Under the pieces are notes generated by a model. That model made no database searches. It worked only from the letters and a program-made list of their open reading frames with translations, and had not been told where the DNA came from. Shown piece after piece: positions 4,850 to 6,676 of a stretch of 6,676 nt of DNA; position 1 is the first letter of the stretch; the number at the start of each line of letters is the position of its first letter. The position numbers and the translations under genes were made by a program. Source of the DNA: an uncultured archaeon (GTDB lineage: Archaea; Korarchaeota; Korarchaeia; Korarchaeales; Korarchaeaceae); contig CALJEO010000063.1 in the NCBI GenBank assembly GCA_938073845.1, positions 1 through 6,676 on the forward strand. The letters run 5' to 3'.

Positions 4850-5985
4850 GGCCTAGCTCTCATCAGTCTGGATACTATCAGAAATACTATTGCCGATATC
4901 AGAGCACCTAGCGCGAATGCTAACGGTTCGAATCCCCCGTATCTTTCCTCCAGCTTCGTCACGGTCTGTTGTGTTTCACCCTCCGATACCACGGTCATGT
5001 TCTCAATAGGCTGGAAGGTGGCTCTAACCTCCTTGGGGGGGATGAATAGCGTGTAGGTGAAGTTCGCTGATAGGCCGTCCGACTGCTTAGCTATTATCCT
5101 TATCGTGAAGTAACCGCTCCCATTATACTCGTGGCTCCTCGGGAAGGGGCCCTCCTCCACGGATCCATCCCCCCAATCCCAGATGAGCTTCAGATCCTCA
5201 CCTGAGCCTGGGATGGCCTCACCTTCCACAGAGACCCTGCTACCGTTCAAGCTGATGGAGGAGATCCTTATCGATGGAGGGAACCTCTCCACAGGTTTCA
5301 CCACGGATATGATGCAGTAATCCAAGATCCTATCGGCCTGCATTAACCTCAAAGTGTATTTGCCTGTCTCACTGAGCTCCAGGACAATCCTCCTGCTCTT
5401 CTCCCCCTCCAGGGTCCCCGAGAAGAGGACCGACTCCTTCCCCCTAGGATCCCGAAGGACAAGCCTGGCCTCTGACGTTATGTTGAGCCTGATCCAGACA
5501 CCGAAGGGCGTGTTCACGGTGAAGGAGCCTCCATCTATTCCTTGTCCCCTGCCGCCGGCGTCCGTCCACACATCCCCCCCAGCGAGGGAGATCACCACGT
5601 GGAGCGTGCAGTAATCCAGGACGTTACCGCTCACTCCCCCTATCAGCTTGATGATCCTCATCCCGGGCTCCACGAATACCTGGTGGAACTTGTAGGTGAC
5701 ATCCGGGAAAACCTGGGCTTTCATCACATCCACTTCGCTACCGTCAGGCTTCACTATGACTATTCTAACGTACATGGGAGAGCTGACCCTGAAGAGGAAG
5801 GTCACGTTCTCGCCTAACTTGACGTAGCCGCAGGTAGCGTTGAGTCCCTCTCCTCCCCTCTCGGACCAGATATCAGCAATCGGTTGCATGCCACTAGATG
5901 GCTCCCCGTAGCCGATTTTATAGGCTGAGATGATTTGCAAGCTCATGAGCAATAGCAGCAGCGCTGACAGGGATTTTTCACTCAT
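4846..5985 (-). CDS. Membrane-anchored surface protein with duplicated module and PKD domain
   Basis: A 379-residue exported protein of unknown role. Residues 1-21 are a signal peptide (short basic start, then LSALLLLLMSLQIIS). Two related beta-rich modules follow: 37-132, beginning ADIWSERGGEG, and 137-229, beginning GDVWTDAGGRG. Each ends in LDYC (123-126 and 221-224). A PKD-like Ig-fold domain covers about 240-316, with WDWGDG (269-274), HEY (285-287) and GYFTI (291-295). A Gly/Thr-rich linker leads to a transmembrane helix (about 353-373) and a short basic tail (RLMRARP), so most of the protein faces outside. Seven N-x-S/T sequons (starting at 49, 60, 168, 247, 288, 308 and 329) fit archaeal surface glycosylation. 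The ATG at 5985 has no Shine-Dalgarno sequence but a TATA-like box 28 bases upstream. It is not obviously linked to the importer. An adhesion, S-layer-associated or protein-binding role is possible but unproven. Confidence 0.85.
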   Translation of the reverse strand: MSEKSLSALLLLLMSLQIISAYKIGYGEPSSGMQPIADIWSERGGEGLNATCGYVKLGENVTFLFRVSSPMYVRIVIVKPDGSEVDVMKAQVFPDVTYKFHQVFVEPGMRIIKLIGGVSGNVLDYCTLHVVISLAGGDVWTDAGGRGQGIDGGSFTVNTPFGVWIRLNITSEARLVLRDPRGKESVLFSGTLEGEKSRRIVLELSETGKYTLRLMQADRILDYCIISVVKPVERFPPSIRISSISLNGSRVSVEGEAIPGSGEDLKLIWDWGDGSVEEGPFPRSHEYNGSGYFTIRIIAKQSDGLSANFTYTLFIPPKEVRATFQPIENMTVVSEGETQQTVTKLEERYGGFEPLAFALGALISAIVFLIVSRLMRARP

Positions 5986-6009
5986 CCCGGTCGCTGTGAT
6001 ACTATTGTT

Positions 6010-6018
6010 GATAAACTC
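6010..6018 (-). promoter_or_regulatory. TATA-like box of the surface-protein gene (leaderless)
   Basis: The minus strand reads GAGTTTATC, with the AT core centred about 28 bases before the ATG at 5985. This spacing fits an archaeal promoter firing a leaderless transcript, and the purines GAG just upstream resemble the end of a BRE. The 99-base gap between the surface-protein and AEP-like genes holds no other convincing signal and no small open reading frame worth calling. Confidence 0.5.
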
Positions 6019-6084
6019 GATACGACATTAAGCATATGAGGATTCACTAAGAGACTTATCCTAGGGGACTAGTCGACGAGATGA

Positions 6085-6636
6085 TCAGGAGGTGGGGTTC
6101 CGGGGTGGCTCCCTTCTTCTCCTGAGCCGATAGCCACCCAGCTTGCTCAGTGCCCCCAACACAGCCCGATCCGATTCCCCCTCCTCGTACCTCCTCCAAC
6201 CTCCCCAATGCCTGAAGCCGTTGGGTTCGGTCCAGGAGATATCGAAGCTATCCAGCTCATCCGGGTTCACGCAGATAGCCACCCTGTCCAGTCTCCTGTG
6301 CAGACTTAGGGGGACCGTGAACAGGGATCTAGGCTTCAGCTGGTTCTCAACCCTCAGGCTCGATCCAGCTCTGACCCTCAGGTCAGAGATACTCTCCTCA
6401 ACCCTCAACCTCACGAGCTCGGCCAGGGCCCAGGCTGAGTCAAGGCCCCTGAGCCCTGGGCTCATCGACAGCTCATTGACCCTGACATGAGCCCCTCTAC
6501 CTGACCAGAGGACGTAGCAGGACCTCCTTATCCCAAGGGAATCGAGAGCATCTACTATTATCCTCGTAGCCTCTAAGGTGAGCTTCCAGGCCTCTGGCTC
6601 GTTATCGATGTCTAGAAATGGGGTTACAGCAGTCAC
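6085..6636 (-). CDS. Compact archaeo-eukaryotic primase (AEP)-like protein
   Basis: This 183-residue protein resembles the catalytic core of PriS or LigD-type primase-polymerases. FLDIDNEP (7-14) matches motif I, with metal-binding Asp9 and Asp11. YVLWSGRGAHVRV (41-53) matches motif II (SGxGxHv, His50). VPLSLHRRLDRVAI (108-121) matches the PxSLHxxTG nucleotide-binding segment, followed by the family's typical LDSFD. Between these, where a third catalytic Asp is expected, the best candidate is Glu97 in RVENQ, with Arg103 after it. The protein is about half the length of PriS and lacks the roughly 90 residues usually found before motif I. The C-terminus is arginine-rich (RLRRRREPPRN). The GTG start lies directly after an in-frame TAG, and another frame ends in TGA overlapping the GTG, so an upstream gene probably abuts it. 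It could be an active mini-primase, a divergent non-catalytic paralogue, or the 3' part of a broken gene. Confidence 0.62.
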   Translation of the reverse strand: MTAVTPFLDIDNEPEAWKLTLEATRIIVDALDSLGIRRSCYVLWSGRGAHVRVNELSMSPGLRGLDSAWALAELVRLRVEESISDLRVRAGSSLRVENQLKPRSLFTVPLSLHRRLDRVAICVNPDELDSFDISWTEPNGFRHWGGWRRYEEGESDRAVLGALSKLGGYRLRRRREPPRNPTS

Positions 6637-6676
6637 CTAACCCTCATCGAAAGCATCCTCCCTACTCCCGAGCTCC
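6637..6676 (-). other. Probable 3' end of an upstream gene (frame unresolved)
   Basis: The right edge holds 40 bases upstream of the AEP-like gene on the minus strand. One frame reads ELGSREDAFDEG and stops at TAG immediately before the GTG; a second reads SSGVGRMLSMRVR and stops at a TGA overlapping that GTG (GTGA). Either could be the tail of a coupled upstream gene. The third frame is closed by an early TAG. The fragment is too short to choose or name a product. Confidence 0.3.

Noticed and set aside
6060..6077. AvrII, SpeI and SalI recognition sequences packed together, resembling a vector polylinker
   Set aside because: The flanking sequence is continuous, ordinary gene-end and intergenic DNA with no vector backbone; short palindromes can cluster by chance.
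6030..6125. A possible C/D box RNA (ATGAGGA-like and ATGATCA boxes, CTGA near 6120)
   Set aside because: The boxes deviate from consensus, the CTGA lies within the coding end of the AEP-like gene, and the guide spacing is not convincing.
6143..6490. A 115-codon open frame on the plus strand opposite the AEP-like gene
   Set aside because: It mirrors a gene with clear family motifs, is rich in Ser and Leu as antisense frames often are, and has no domain.

Overview
The window looks like a chromosomal segment of a thermophilic archaeon. Arginine is coded mostly by AGG/AGA and isoleucine often by ATA, genes are tightly packed with GTG as well as ATG starts, TATA-like boxes sit about 25-28 bases before start codons that lack a Shine-Dalgarno sequence, and an AbrB+ACT regulator and a eukaryotic-type primase-fold protein are present. 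The protein types and codon habits would suit a Korarchaeum-like or other Thermoproteota-group heterotroph, but no rRNA or marker gene here settles that.

Layout. 1-1426 (minus): a GlpA-like flavoprotein with a C-terminal [2Fe-2S] BFD domain. Its stop codon overlaps the start of a second flavoprotein that runs off the left edge, so these are probably subunits of one dehydrogenase. 1478-1888 (minus): a small regulator with an AbrB DNA-binding domain and an ACT ligand-sensing domain. 1889-1969: an 81-base divergent control region. 1970-4849 (plus): a four-gene amino-acid-type ABC importer operon in the order binding protein, permease, ATPase, permease. 4846-5985 (minus): a secreted, membrane-anchored surface protein with a duplicated N-terminal module and a PKD domain; its stop codon overlaps that of the last transporter gene. 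6085-6636 (minus): a short archaeo-eukaryotic primase (AEP)-like protein.

How they work together. The regulator and the importer are transcribed apart from a single near-palindromic TATA box. On either side of it lie two almost identical 16-bp dyads (TCCCAC-N4-GTGGGA), each centred where a transcription start is expected, 53 bp apart centre to centre. The simplest reading is that the AbrB-ACT protein represses itself and the importer when its ACT domain senses an amino acid or related effector. The oxidoreductase pair downstream of the regulator could oxidise the imported compound, but nothing in the sequence proves a shared substrate.

The most notable items are the symmetric operator/promoter region and the reduced AEP protein, which carries motifs I and II, has Glu where the third catalytic Asp is expected, and lacks the usual N-terminal part.
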